Assembly (NCBI GenBank): GCA_947258885.1
Contig: CAMYKD010000005.1
Location: forward strand, 1 to 52,034
Direction of reading: 5' to 3'
Length of the DNA: 52,034 nucleotides
Origin: an uncultured Kiloniellales bacterium
GTDB lineage: Bacteria > Pseudomonadota > Alphaproteobacteria > Kiloniellales > JAKSDN01
Made by a program: the position numbers and the translations under genes. Shown one piece after another: positions 19,356 to 28,090 of this stretch. The notes beneath the pieces were generated by a model. The model was not told the origin of the DNA, made no database searches, and saw nothing but the letters and a program-made list of their open reading frames with translations. Each line of letters opens with the position of its first letter. The stretch's first letter is position 1.

Positions 19356-20209
19356 GACCCGACGACCCGCGCCTCGCCGGGCCGGTCGAGACGGTTTCGG
19401 GCCGCCGACCGCGGCGCGTCGCTGCTTTGCCCGGCGGCTGCATCGCCCAGGTCTACAAGGTCGAGCTGGAGGGCGGCGGCGCCCTGGTCGCCAAGGTCGC
19501 GCCCGGGGGCGGGCTGGCCGAGGAAGCGGCCATGCTGGCCGACCTCGCCCGGCTGAGCGACCTGCCCTTGCCCGCCGTGCTCCACGCCGCCGACGACCTC
19601 CTGCTCATGGACTACGTCGAGAGCGGCGCAGGCATCGGCGCGGAGGCGGAGGCCCATGCCGCTGAGTTGCTCGCCGCGCTGCACGCGGTCTCGGCGCCGG
19701 CCTGCGGCTACGTGCGCGACACCCTGATCGGGCCGCTTCGACAGCCCAACCCCTGGACCGAAAGCTGGGTCGCGTTCTTCCGCGAGCAGCGCCTGGCCTA
19801 CATGGGCCGTTTGGCCCTGCAATCCGGAAACCTGCCCGCGGCCACGATGAAGCGCCTGGAGTCGTTCTGCGGCAAGCTCGAGCATCACCTCGACGAGCCG
19901 GCCGCGCCCTCGCTGATCCACGGCGACCTCTGGGGCGGCAACATCCTGGTCAAGGCCGGGCGCATCGCCGCCTTCGTCGATCCGGCGATACACTATGCGG
20001 ACGCCGAGGTCGAGCTGGCCTTCACCACCCTGTTCGGCACCTTCGGCCCGGCCTTCTTCGACCGCTACCGGGAGCACCGGCCGATCGCGCCCGGCTTCTT
20101 CGAGGCGCGGCGCGACATCTACAACCTCTATCCCCTGCTGGTGCACACGACCCTGTTCGGCGGCCACTACGCCGCCTCGGTCGACGGCATCTTGAGGCGC
20201 TACGGCTGA
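19352..20209 (+). CDS. fructosamine/ribulosamine 3-kinase homologue
   Basis: 285 residues starting at GTG 19352, overlapping the phosphatase stop by 4 bp. APH-like kinase fold with GGCIAQVYKVELEGGGALVAKV (nucleotide loop and Lys), LIHGDLWGGNILV (catalytic Asp) and FVDPAIHYADAEVELAFTTLFG, the FN3K signature, ending with YNLYPLLVHTTLFGGHY. These kinases phosphorylate ketoamine adducts on protein lysines so that they fall off, a protein-deglycation repair. With the phosphatase it forms a two-step module. Confidence 0.9.
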   Translation: MRPDDPRLAGPVETVSGRRPRRVAALPGGCIAQVYKVELEGGGALVAKVAPGGGLAEEAAMLADLARLSDLPLPAVLHAADDLLLMDYVESGAGIGAEAEAHAAELLAALHAVSAPACGYVRDTLIGPLRQPNPWTESWVAFFREQRLAYMGRLALQSGNLPAATMKRLESFCGKLEHHLDEPAAPSLIHGDLWGGNILVKAGRIAAFVDPAIHYADAEVELAFTTLFGTFGPAFFDRYREHRPIAPGFFEARRDIYNLYPLLVHTTLFGGHYAASVDGILRRYG

Positions 20210-20239
20210 AACCGCGCCGGAGCAAGACGCCGCCCACCC

Positions 20240-20794
20240 CTAATGGGCGCCGCCTTCGTTCGGCTCCAAGGGGTAATCCGCTTCGGGCCTGTAGATGGCG
20301 CCGCTGGCCGACAGAAAGCTGGAGTAGAGCGTGAAGCCGTCGACCGGGAAGGGCTCGGTTCGGAACAGTGCGTGCTCGGCGAGATACGACTGGAGCTTGC
20401 CGCCCGGGTTGGATTTGAAGCGCGCCAGCGTCACATGCGGCTTGAACTTGCGCTTTTCCGGCGGCTGGCCGGCGCGGATCGCGGCCTGCTCGATCTTGGC
20501 CTGCAGGCGCATGAGCGCCGGGTTCGGCCGCACGCCGACCCAGAGCGCGCGCAGATTGCGCCCCTTGCCGAAGTGCGAAATGCCCTCGAGGCCGAGCTCG
20601 AAACCCGGCACCCGAACCCCGGCCAGGGCCGCGTCGACGTCCGCCGCCTCGCCGCCGTCCAGCTCGCCCAGGAAGCGTAGCGACAGGTGCAGGTTCTCCT
20701 CGCTGACCCAGCGTGCGCCGGGCAGCCCGTTGCCCAGCGCGGCAAGACGCGCGCGCAGGTCTTCCGGCAGGGCGATGGCGATGAAGAGGCGCAT
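20240..20794 (-). CDS. thpR: RNA 2',3'-cyclic phosphodiesterase ThpR
   Basis: 184 residues. Two-histidine phosphoesterase with the paired HxTx-type motifs HLSLRF (His36) and HVTLARF. It begins MRLFIAIALPEDLRARL, the family start. Hydrolyses 2',3'-cyclic phosphates on RNA ends. The gene converges with the kinase gene over only 30 bp and follows the Tas-like gene by 45 bp on its own strand. Confidence 0.92.
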   Translation of the reverse strand: MRLFIAIALPEDLRARLAALGNGLPGARWVSEENLHLSLRFLGELDGGEAADVDAALAGVRVPGFELGLEGISHFGKGRNLRALWVGVRPNPALMRLQAKIEQAAIRAGQPPEKRKFKPHVTLARFKSNPGGKLQSYLAEHALFRTEPFPVDGFTLYSSFLSASGAIYRPEADYPLEPNEGGAH

Positions 20795-20839
20795 GACGGT
20801 CCCGACTCCGCGAATTCGATTCTATCGGCCTTCACGGGT

Positions 20840-21883
20840 TCAGGGGCAGGGATAAGTGTGTGTCCTGTGAATCTCCTCGATGCCGTCGAGCACCGAATCG
20901 GACAGGACGAGGTCCTTTGCCTCGAGGTTATTCTCGAGCTGCGCCACGCTGGTCGCGCCGACGATGGCCGAGGTCAGGAAAGGCCGGGAGGCGACGTAGG
21001 CGAGCGCCATCTGCGCCGGGTCCAGGCCGTGGTCCCGGGCCAGCGCGACATAGGCGGCGATCGCCGCCTCGGCCCGGGGGCCACGATACCGCGTGTTGTC
21101 CGGATACAGCGTGAGCCTGGCACCGGCCGGCTGCCGGCCGTTCAGGTACTTGCCGCTGAGCGTGCCGGCGCCCAACGGCGCATAGGCGAGCAGCCCGCAG
21201 TCCTCGCGGATCGCCACCTCCGCCAGGCGCGGCTCGAAGGTGCGGTTGAGGAGGGAGTAGGGGTTTTGGACCGAGACCATGCGCGGGCCGCGCCCCGTCT
21301 CGGCAAGCGCCAGGAACCGCATGACGCCCCAGGGCGTTTCGTTCGAAAGGCCCACACTGCGCAGCTTGCCGGCCGCGATCAGGTCGCCCAGCACCGCGAG
21401 GGTCTCCTCCATCGGCGTGGCCTCCGGGTCGTCCGCCTCGTGCCGGTAGCCGAGCTCGCCGAAGACGTTCAGGGGCCGCTCCGGCCAGTGCAGCTGGTAG
21501 AGGTCGATGTAGTCGGTCCCGAGGCGCCGAAGCGAGGCCTCGACCGCCTCGGTGATGTGCCGCCGGTCGAGCCGCGGCTTGCCGTCACGCATATAGGGGA
21601 AACGATCGCTCGGCCCGGTCACCTTGGTGGCGATCAAGACCTTGTCGCGCGCGCCCCGCGCCGCGAGCCAGCTGCCGATGATCTCCTCGCTGCGCCCGTA
21701 GGTCTCGGCGCGCGGCGGAACCGCATACATCTCCGCCGTGTCGATGAAGTTGACGCCCCGCTCGAGCGCACAGTCCATCTGCGCGAAGCCGTCCAGCTCC
21801 GTGACCTGCTCGCCCCAGGTCATACTGCCCAGGCCGATCATGCTGACCTTCAGGTCCGTCCGTCCGAGTCGGCGGTATTCCAT
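20840..21883 (-). CDS. tas: NADP(H)-dependent aldo-keto reductase, Tas-like
   Basis: 347 residues, the length of E. coli Tas. Catalytic tetrad visible: Asp48, Tyr53, Lys87 and His132 (NFIDTAEMYAVPPR, IATKVTGPS, DLYQLHWPERP). VSVQNPYSLLNRTFE and the C-terminal DGLDPAQMALAYVASRPFLTSAIVGATS match Tas closely, including the final TYPCP (TYPAP in E. coli). Its physiological substrate is not established. Lies between the FIST gene and thpR. Confidence 0.9.
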   Translation of the reverse strand: MEYRRLGRTDLKVSMIGLGSMTWGEQVTELDGFAQMDCALERGVNFIDTAEMYAVPPRAETYGRSEEIIGSWLAARGARDKVLIATKVTGPSDRFPYMRDGKPRLDRRHITEAVEASLRRLGTDYIDLYQLHWPERPLNVFGELGYRHEADDPEATPMEETLAVLGDLIAAGKLRSVGLSNETPWGVMRFLALAETGRGPRMVSVQNPYSLLNRTFEPRLAEVAIREDCGLLAYAPLGAGTLSGKYLNGRQPAGARLTLYPDNTRYRGPRAEAAIAAYVALARDHGLDPAQMALAYVASRPFLTSAIVGATSVAQLENNLEAKDLVLSDSVLDGIEEIHRTHTYPCP

Positions 21884-21923
21884 GCCTGCTCCCCTGTTCG
21901 GAATTGCCTTGCTCGGCGCGCGC

Positions 21924-23063
21924 CTAGAGAAACAGCGCCAGCACCCCGGTGTAGCCGTAGAGGCGGTTGTTCGATATCTCGCCGTTGGCGTAGAAGCCGA
22001 CCAGCGGCAGGTCGCCCAGCGTCTCGCGCACCAGCTTCAGCTCCTCGGACTCCGGGCCGAAAAGGTTCGGACCGCGCGCGATGCAGGAGAAATAGACCGC
22101 GGCCTTGGGCGGCGTTTCGGCGCGGCGCTTCACGTCGGCCAGCATCCGTTTCAGGTCCTGCTCGGCGGATTCGTGGTCGCGCCGGCAGAACATCAACTGC
22201 CGGCCCTCCTCGACCAGCTCGCCCACCGCGATCCAGCCGCGCTCCAGGTCGATGCCCGCCAGATTGCGCACCAGGTAGTCCCCGGTGTCCGTGCCGACGA
22301 TCGGAAAAGCCGCGTAGATGTACCCGCCGACGCGCCTCAGATCGCGCGCCAGAAGCTCGCCGATGTCCTCCTTGAAAACCTCGAGCGCCGGGCGCCCGTC
22401 GATCTTCATGACGACGTTCTGCTCGGCCTCGGTGATGGTGCGGACCTCGCTGATCGGCGTGCACCCCTGGGACAGCCCGGCGACCACCGGCATCTCCGGG
22501 CTGAACAGGACGCCGGACAGCCCGCCCTCGCCGATGCGCCCGGCGATCTGCGGACAGTCGGCCGGCCCCGCCGTCAACCCGCCGACCAGAAAGGTCGAGG
22601 TCTCGGCTGCGAGGGCGTCCACGATGCTGTCGACCCGATGATTGCGCGGGTCGCCGTGGACGATGCCGAAGACCGGATGATGCCGCGCGACCCAGTCGCC
22701 ATGCCTTTCCATGAAAGGCTCGAGGCTCCCGCTTACCGGCTCGAAGACGCGAAAGCCGTCCTCCGGCAGCGCGCCGACCAGAACCGCGAGCGCCGGCCGC
22801 CCGTGGTACTCGACCCCGCTGGCCGCGATGCCCATGCCGACCGTGCCGACCCAATCCTCGATGCGCGTGCGCTCGCGCAGGAACGTCAGGATCGAGCTCA
22901 GGTCCTCGCTCAGCTCCGCCGTCGCGTAGAGCAGCCCGAGGTTGGCGCCCTTCGGCAGATCGCCGAGCGCCTCGAGACAGGCCTTGACCGTCTTGGCCCA
23001 ATCCTCGCCCGCCGCCGAGGCTGCCTTGAAACCGACGGCCGAAGCACTCGCCGCGTCAGCCAT
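21924..23063 (-). CDS. FIST-domain sensory protein
   Basis: 379 residues. A FIST_N domain (about 1-230) with GANLGLLYATAELSEDLSSIL and FLVGGLTAGPADCPQIAGRI is followed by FIST_C (about 235-375), ending RLYGYTGVLALFL. FIST proteins bind small ligands and are often linked to chemotaxis or c-di-GMP signalling; no transducer domain is fused here. Start set at ATG 23063, overlapping the tesA stop by 8 bp, so the two are translationally coupled. An earlier ATG lies inside tesA. Confidence 0.88.
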   Translation of the reverse strand: MADAASASAVGFKAASAAGEDWAKTVKACLEALGDLPKGANLGLLYATAELSEDLSSILTFLRERTRIEDWVGTVGMGIAASGVEYHGRPALAVLVGALPEDGFRVFEPVSGSLEPFMERHGDWVARHHPVFGIVHGDPRNHRVDSIVDALAAETSTFLVGGLTAGPADCPQIAGRIGEGGLSGVLFSPEMPVVAGLSQGCTPISEVRTITEAEQNVVMKIDGRPALEVFKEDIGELLARDLRRVGGYIYAAFPIVGTDTGDYLVRNLAGIDLERGWIAVGELVEEGRQLMFCRRDHESAEQDLKRMLADVKRRAETPPKAAVYFSCIARGPNLFGPESEELKLVRETLGDLPLVGFYANGEISNNRLYGYTGVLALFL

Positions 23064-23757
23064 CGGCCGCCCCCCGCCGGGCCAGGAGACCGCGCAGCAA
23101 CGGCTCCAGCACCGGGACGATACGCTCGACCACGACCGCGACGCCGGCCGCGTTGGGGTGGATGCCGTCATCCTGGTTCAGCCTCGGGTCGAGCGCCACG
23201 CCGTCCAGAAAGAAAGGATAGAAGGCCATGCCGTATTTCTCCGCGAGGCGTGGAAAGACCGCGTCGAACTCCACGACGTAATCCTCGCCCAGGTTGCGCG
23301 GCGCGCGCATGCCCGTGAAAAGAACGGTCAGGCCCTCGGCCGCCAAGCGGGCCAGGATGTGGTCGAGATTGCGATACGTCTCGCCGGGTTCGATGCCGCG
23401 CAGGCCGTCGTTGCCGCCGAGCTCGACCAGCACCAGGTCGGGTTCTTCGGCCAGCGCCCAGTCGAGCCGCGCCCGGCCCGCCGCCGTGGTGTCGCCGGAG
23501 TTGCCGGCGTTGATCACCTCGACCGGGTAGCCCCGCGCCCTAAGCGCCGATTGGAGCTGCGCGGGGAAGCTGTCGCCGGCGGTCAGGCCGTAGCCGTGGA
23601 CCAGACTGTCGCCGAAGGCGAGCAGCTTGATCGGTTGCGCGCCTGCGAACCCCGCGCCCGGCGCACCCGCAAGAAGAGCCGCCGCGACCAGGAGTGCACC
23701 AAGCCGTGCGGCGGCCGGCGGGTCCGCCATCGTGCGAGATTGGATTCTGGGCGCCAT
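23056..23757 (-). CDS. tesA: SGNH/GDSL arylesterase, TesA-like
   Basis: 233 residues from ATG 23757. Signal peptide, then block I AFGDSLVHGYGL with the nucleophile Ser, block II GNSGDTTAAGRARLDW, block III LGGNDGLRG and block V DGIHPNAAG with Asp and His. This periplasmic thioesterase/lysophospholipase type sits divergently from ybbA in E. coli, as it does here. Other in-frame starts (TTG 23775, ATG 23730) are possible. Confidence 0.9.
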   Translation of the reverse strand: MAPRIQSRTMADPPAAARLGALLVAAALLAGAPGAGFAGAQPIKLLAFGDSLVHGYGLTAGDSFPAQLQSALRARGYPVEVINAGNSGDTTAAGRARLDWALAEEPDLVLVELGGNDGLRGIEPGETYRNLDHILARLAAEGLTVLFTGMRAPRNLGEDYVVEFDAVFPRLAEKYGMAFYPFFLDGVALDPRLNQDDGIHPNAAGVAVVVERIVPVLEPLLRGLLARRGAADG

Positions 23758-23878
23758 GGTTTCTCTAAATCGCAACTGAACCAGCCCGGGTCAAGGCGTT
23801 GACACGGCGCGATCACGGGCCATATCCCGAACGGGGCAACCCGAAGCCTTCGCCGTTCCCGAAAGGTCCCTCCAGCCC

Positions 23879-24631
23879 GTGAGCCAGACCGACCCCGCAG
23901 CCCCCGCCTTGGCCGACACGCGGCCGATCATCCGGCTCGAGGAGCTGGAGCTCACGCTGTCCTCGGCCGCCGGCCCGGTGGAGATCCTGCGCGGCCTCGA
24001 TCTCGAGGTCATGGCGGGCGAAACGGTCAGCATCGTCGGGCCCTCCGGGTCGGGCAAGTCCTCCATGATGATGATCGTCGCCGGCCTGGAGCGGGCGACC
24101 GCCGGCCTGGTCAAGGTGGCCGGGCGGGACCTGGCCGGTCTCGACGAGGACGCGCTCGCGTTGTTCCGGCGCGCCAGCATCGGCATCGTCTTCCAGTCGT
24201 TCCATCTGGTGCCGACCATGACCGCCCTGGAGAACGTGGCCGTGCCGCTCGAGCTCGCCGGCCGCGGCGACGCTTTCGACCGGGCCGCGGCGTGCCTGGC
24301 GCAGGTCGGCCTCGATCATCGCCTGACCCACTATCCGGGGCAGCTGTCCGGCGGCGAACAGCAACGCGTCGCGCTGGCCCGCGCCTTCGCGCCCGAGCCG
24401 GACCTGTTGCTCGCCGACGAGCCGACCGGCAACCTGGACGGCGACACCGGCGGCACGGTCATCGACCTGCTGTTCGACCTGCAGGCCCGGCACGGTACCA
24501 CCTTGCTGCTGATCACCCATGACCGGGATCTGGCCGCGCGCTGCGCGCGCCGGGTCCAGCTGATCGATGGCCGCATTCTGGACGACGGACGAGAAGCCGC
24601 GGCCTTGAGCGCGGCCGGCGCCGCCTCGTGA
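23879..24631 (+). CDS. ybbA: ABC transporter ATP-binding protein YbbA
   Basis: 250 residues, GTG start. Walker A GPSGSGKSS, Q-loop FQSFHLVPTMTALENV, signature LSGGEQQRVALARAF, Walker B LLLADEPTGNLD and switch His in ITHDRDL. LolD/MacB subfamily. Partner of the YbbP permease. It diverges from tesA across 121 bp and overlaps the permease gene by 4 bp (GTGA). Confidence 0.93.
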   Translation: MSQTDPAAPALADTRPIIRLEELELTLSSAAGPVEILRGLDLEVMAGETVSIVGPSGSGKSSMMMIVAGLERATAGLVKVAGRDLAGLDEDALALFRRASIGIVFQSFHLVPTMTALENVAVPLELAGRGDAFDRAAACLAQVGLDHRLTHYPGQLSGGEQQRVALARAFAPEPDLLLADEPTGNLDGDTGGTVIDLLFDLQARHGTTLLLITHDRDLAARCARRVQLIDGRILDDGREAAALSAAGAAS

Positions 24632-27171
24632 CGCCGGCCGGCGCCTCGCCCGGCTTGAGCCTGGCCCTGCGCCTGGCGCGGCGCGAGCTGCGCGGCGGTC
24701 TCAAGGGCTTCCGCATCTTCCTCGCCTGTCTGATGCTCGGAGTCGCGGCCATCGCCGGCGTCGGCTCGGTCTCCGAGGCGGTCCTGGCCGGCCTGCGCGC
24801 CGAAGGCCGCACCTTGCTCGGCGGCGACCTTGACCTGCGCTTGGCGCACCGCGAGGCGAGCCCGGAGGAGACGGCTTGGCTGACGGCGCGCGCCGAGATC
24901 TCGGTCGTCACTCACCTGCGCGCCATGGCGCGCGCGACCGGTGAAGACGGCCGTCGCAACCTCGTGGAGTTGCGCGCGGTCGACGGCGGCTATCCGCTCT
25001 ACGGCGCCGTGGAGCTGGACCCGGCGCAGCCGCTCGAGCGGGCCCTGGCCTTCGACGGCGCGGTTTGGGGCGCGGCGGTCGACCGCAACCTTTTGGCCCG
25101 CCTGGAGATCGCGCCGGGCGACCGCATCAAGGTCGGCCACGCCCTGTATCAGGTGCGCGCCGTCCTGGACCGCGAACCCGACCGGACCGCCCAGGCTTTC
25201 TTCCTGGGACCGAGCCTCATGGTGGCGGCCGCCAGCCTCCCGGCGACCGGGCTGGTGCAGCCGGGCAGCCTGATCCATCGCCACTACCGGCTGCGCGCGC
25301 CGGCGACTGCTTCGGCGGTGGCGTTGCGCGAGGACCTGGAGGCCCGTTTTCCCGAAGCCGGCTGGCGGATCCGCGACACCAGCGAGGCCGCGCCGGGCGT
25401 GCGGCGCTTCGTCGAGCGTCTGACTCTGTTCCTCACCCTAGTGGGGCTGACCTCGCTGTTGGTGGGCGGCGTCGGCGTGGGCAACGCGGTCCGCAGCTAT
25501 CTGGAGGGCAAGACCGCCACCATCGCGACCTTGAAATGCCTCGGCGCGCCGGGCCGCCTGGTATTCCAGCTCTATCTGCTCCAGGTCATGGCGCTCGCGC
25601 TGGTCGGCATCGCGGCCGGCTTGGCGGCGGGCGCCGTCGCGCCCTATGCCGTGGGCGCGCTGCTCGCGGACCAGCTCGGTTGGGAGGCGGTCGCGGCAGT
25701 CTACCCCGGTTCGCTCACGCTGGCGGCGGGCTTCGGCCTGTTGACCACGCTGGCTGTCTCGCTCTGGCCCTTGGCTCATGCCCGCGGCGTGCCGGCGGCC
25801 AGCCTGTTCCGCGACCTCGTGGCGCCTTTGCGCGGGCCGGTCGGGGCCCGGACTTGGGTGGCCATCGGTATCGCGGCCGCGGCGCTGGCGGTGCTGGCCA
25901 TCGCGACCGCCGCCGAGCGTCGTTTCGCGGTCTACTTCGTGGTGGGAGCGTTGGGTTCGGTCGTGGTGTTCCGCCTGGCCGCTCTCGGCGTCATGGCGCT
26001 GGCGCGGCGCGCGGGCCGGCCTCGGCACCCGGGCCTGCGCCTGGCCGTCGCGAACCTGCACCGTCCCGGCGCGCCGACCGGCGGCGTGGTCATGTCGCTC
26101 GGCCTGGGTCTCACCGTCCTGGTCACGATCGCCCAGATCGAGGGCAACCTCGCCGAACAGGTGAGCCGGCGCCTACCACAGGACGCCCCCGGCTTTTACT
26201 TCATCGATATCCAGCCGGACCAGGTGGCCGCCTTCGACAGGACCGTCGAGGCGGTGCCCGGGGTGCGCGAGCTGCGCCGGGTGCCCATGCTGAGAGGCCG
26301 CGTCACGGCGGTCAACGGCACGCCCAGCGAAGAGCTCGAGATCTCGTCCGAAATCGAATGGGTGTTTCGCGGCGACCGCGGCCTGACCTGGACACGCGAG
26401 CCCCTGGCCGAGGCCGAGCTGACCGCCGGCGAGTGGTGGCCGGCCGACTACGACGGACCGCCGCTGGTCTCGCTGGACAACGGGGTCGGAGAAGCCTTGG
26501 GCCTGGCGCCGGGGGACCGGCTGACCGTCAACATCCTGGGGCGCGGCGTCGAGGTAACGATCGCCAACCTCCGAGTCATCGACTGGTCGAACCTGACCAT
26601 CAACTTCGTCCTGGTCTTCTCGCCCGGGCTGCTGGAACGCGCGCCGCAGACCCAGATCGCCACGGTCAAGGCCGATCCGAAAGCCGAGGCCCTGGTCGAG
26701 CGGGCGGTCACGGACCGCTTCGCCAACGTCTCGGCGATCCGCGTCAAGGAGACGCTGCGGGCGGTCGCCGAGCTGATGGCGCACATCGCCGCGGCCGTGC
26801 GGGCGACGGCCAGCGTCGCCCTTCTGGCCGGCGTTCTGGTGCTGGCCGGGGCGGTCGCCGCGGGACACCAAAGGCGGGTCTACGACGCGGTGGTCCTGAA
26901 GGTGCTGGGCGCGACACGGCGCGACATCGGCCAGGCCTTCCTCATGGAACACGGTCTGCTGGGCCTTGCCACGGCAGTCATCGCCGGGCTCCTCGGCACC
27001 CTCGCGGCCTATCTCGTCCTGACGGAGGTCATGCATATGACCTTCGCCTTCCTGCCCGGCGCGGTCCTGTGGACGGCCCTGATCGCCACGGGGATCACGC
27101 TGGCGCTGGGTTTCGCCGGCACCTGGCGGGCCTTGTCCCAAAAGGCGGCCCCCCTGCTGCGCAACGAGTGA
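24628..27171 (+). CDS. ybbP: ABC transporter permease YbbP (FtsX-type)
   Basis: 847 residues, two FtsX domains. An N-terminal membrane helix (about 20-45) leads into an extracytoplasmic region; helices around 250-430 hold the first FtsX domain (LTSLLVGGVGVGNAVRSYLEGK, LKCLGAPGRLV). A second periplasmic domain follows and then the C-terminal FtsX domain (about 710-845, GHQRRVYDAVVLKVLGATRRDI). Such exporters move lipids or hydrophobic compounds. GTG start is coupled to ybbA. Confidence 0.92.
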   Translation: MTPAGASPGLSLALRLARRELRGGLKGFRIFLACLMLGVAAIAGVGSVSEAVLAGLRAEGRTLLGGDLDLRLAHREASPEETAWLTARAEISVVTHLRAMARATGEDGRRNLVELRAVDGGYPLYGAVELDPAQPLERALAFDGAVWGAAVDRNLLARLEIAPGDRIKVGHALYQVRAVLDREPDRTAQAFFLGPSLMVAAASLPATGLVQPGSLIHRHYRLRAPATASAVALREDLEARFPEAGWRIRDTSEAAPGVRRFVERLTLFLTLVGLTSLLVGGVGVGNAVRSYLEGKTATIATLKCLGAPGRLVFQLYLLQVMALALVGIAAGLAAGAVAPYAVGALLADQLGWEAVAAVYPGSLTLAAGFGLLTTLAVSLWPLAHARGVPAASLFRDLVAPLRGPVGARTWVAIGIAAAALAVLAIATAAERRFAVYFVVGALGSVVVFRLAALGVMALARRAGRPRHPGLRLAVANLHRPGAPTGGVVMSLGLGLTVLVTIAQIEGNLAEQVSRRLPQDAPGFYFIDIQPDQVAAFDRTVEAVPGVRELRRVPMLRGRVTAVNGTPSEELEISSEIEWVFRGDRGLTWTREPLAEAELTAGEWWPADYDGPPLVSLDNGVGEALGLAPGDRLTVNILGRGVEVTIANLRVIDWSNLTINFVLVFSPGLLERAPQTQIATVKADPKAEALVERAVTDRFANVSAIRVKETLRAVAELMAHIAAAVRATASVALLAGVLVLAGAVAAGHQRRVYDAVVLKVLGATRRDIGQAFLMEHGLLGLATAVIAGLLGTLAAYLVLTEVMHMTFAFLPGAVLWTALIATGITLALGFAGTWRALSQKAAPLLRNE

Positions 27172-27223
27172 TTAACCGGACGGTGATACACCCCGTCACT
27201 GTGGCATTGACCGTTGCGAAAGA

Positions 27224-27252
27224 TTATTGATTCGCCGGCACCATGCTACAAT
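27224..27252 (+). promoter_or_regulatory. possible promoter of the BI-1 gene
   Basis: A TACAAT -10-like hexamer at 27247-27252 lies 17 bp from a poor TTATTG -35 (27224-27229), about 45 bp before the ATG, in the AT-rich part of the gap. Spacing is right but the -35 is weak. Confidence 0.35.
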
Positions 27253-27295
27253 ATTACACCTGCTATTCGCTAACTGAGGCAGCAAGAGGGCTATC

Positions 27296-28021
27296 ATGGC
27301 AATCGGACCCGATCGCAGAACAATGACCCCCGCACAAACGCGCGCGGCCGAAATCGACGTCGGCCTGCGGAGCTACATGCTGCGGGTCTACAACTACATG
27401 TCGTTGGGCGTCGCCTTTACCGGCGCGCTCGCCCTGGTCGTGGCCTCGAACGTCGAGCTCGTGCAGTTCGTGGCGACGTACTTCTGGGTGTTCTTTATCG
27501 GCATTCTGGGGCTCGGCTTTATTGGGCCGCGGCTCATCATCAGCAAGTCCGTCGCCGCCGCCCAGGCGTCCTTCTGGGTCTACGCCGGTCTTTGGGGCGC
27601 GGTCATCGGGCCGACCTTGTACATTTACGGCCAGATCGACCCGATGCTGGTGCCGAAGGCGTTCTTCATCACCGCCGGCGCCTTTGCCGGCATGAGCCTG
27701 TTCGGCTACACGACGAAGCGGAACCTGGGGCCGATTGGCGCCTTTCTCTGCATGGCGACCTTCGGCATCCTGATCGCGCTTCTGGTCAACGTCTTCCTGA
27801 TCCAGAGTGCCGGTTTCGATCTCGTGCTCTCGGTCATCGTCGTTCTCGTCTTCTCGGGCCTCACCGCCTACGAGACCCAGATGATCAAGAACATGTACCA
27901 CGAGGCCGACGCCGGGGACGTGGCCACGCGCAAGGCGATCTTCGGCGCGTTCCTGCTCTATGGTTCGTTCGTGACCCTGTTCGTCTGGATCCTGCATCTC
28001 CTGGGCATAATGCGCGACTAA
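27296..28021 (+). CDS. Bax inhibitor-1/YccA family membrane protein
   Basis: 241 residues with seven hydrophobic segments between about 32 and 239. Family features: a soluble N-terminus, VYNYMSLGVAFTGALALV, GLTAYETQMIKNMY and a hydrophobic C-terminus (LLYGSFVTLFVWILHLLG). Bacterial BI-1 proteins have calcium-leak and stress-protection properties in studied cases. Preceded by a putative AT-rich promoter (27224-27252) and followed by a strong terminator. Confidence 0.92.
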   Translation: MAIGPDRRTMTPAQTRAAEIDVGLRSYMLRVYNYMSLGVAFTGALALVVASNVELVQFVATYFWVFFIGILGLGFIGPRLIISKSVAAAQASFWVYAGLWGAVIGPTLYIYGQIDPMLVPKAFFITAGAFAGMSLFGYTTKRNLGPIGAFLCMATFGILIALLVNVFLIQSAGFDLVLSVIVVLVFSGLTAYETQMIKNMYHEADAGDVATRKAIFGAFLLYGSFVTLFVWILHLLGIMRD

Positions 28022-28048
28022 CAGCGTTCACGACAGACTCTTCGAAGG

Positions 28049-28077
28049 AAAGCCCGGGGCAAGTCCCCGGGCTTTTT
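28049..28077 (+). terminator. intrinsic terminator of the BI-1 gene
   Basis: An 11-bp stem (28049-28059 with 28065-28075, GC core CCCGGGG) closes a 5-base loop (CAAGT) and ends in a run of five T. It lies 28 bp after the BI-1 stop. Confidence 0.93.
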
Positions 28078-28090
28078 CCATGACCGGAGG

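Noticed and set aside
25065-27230. Long second frame inside ybbP
   Set aside because: Arg/Gly/Pro-rich shadow of the permease gene with no domain.
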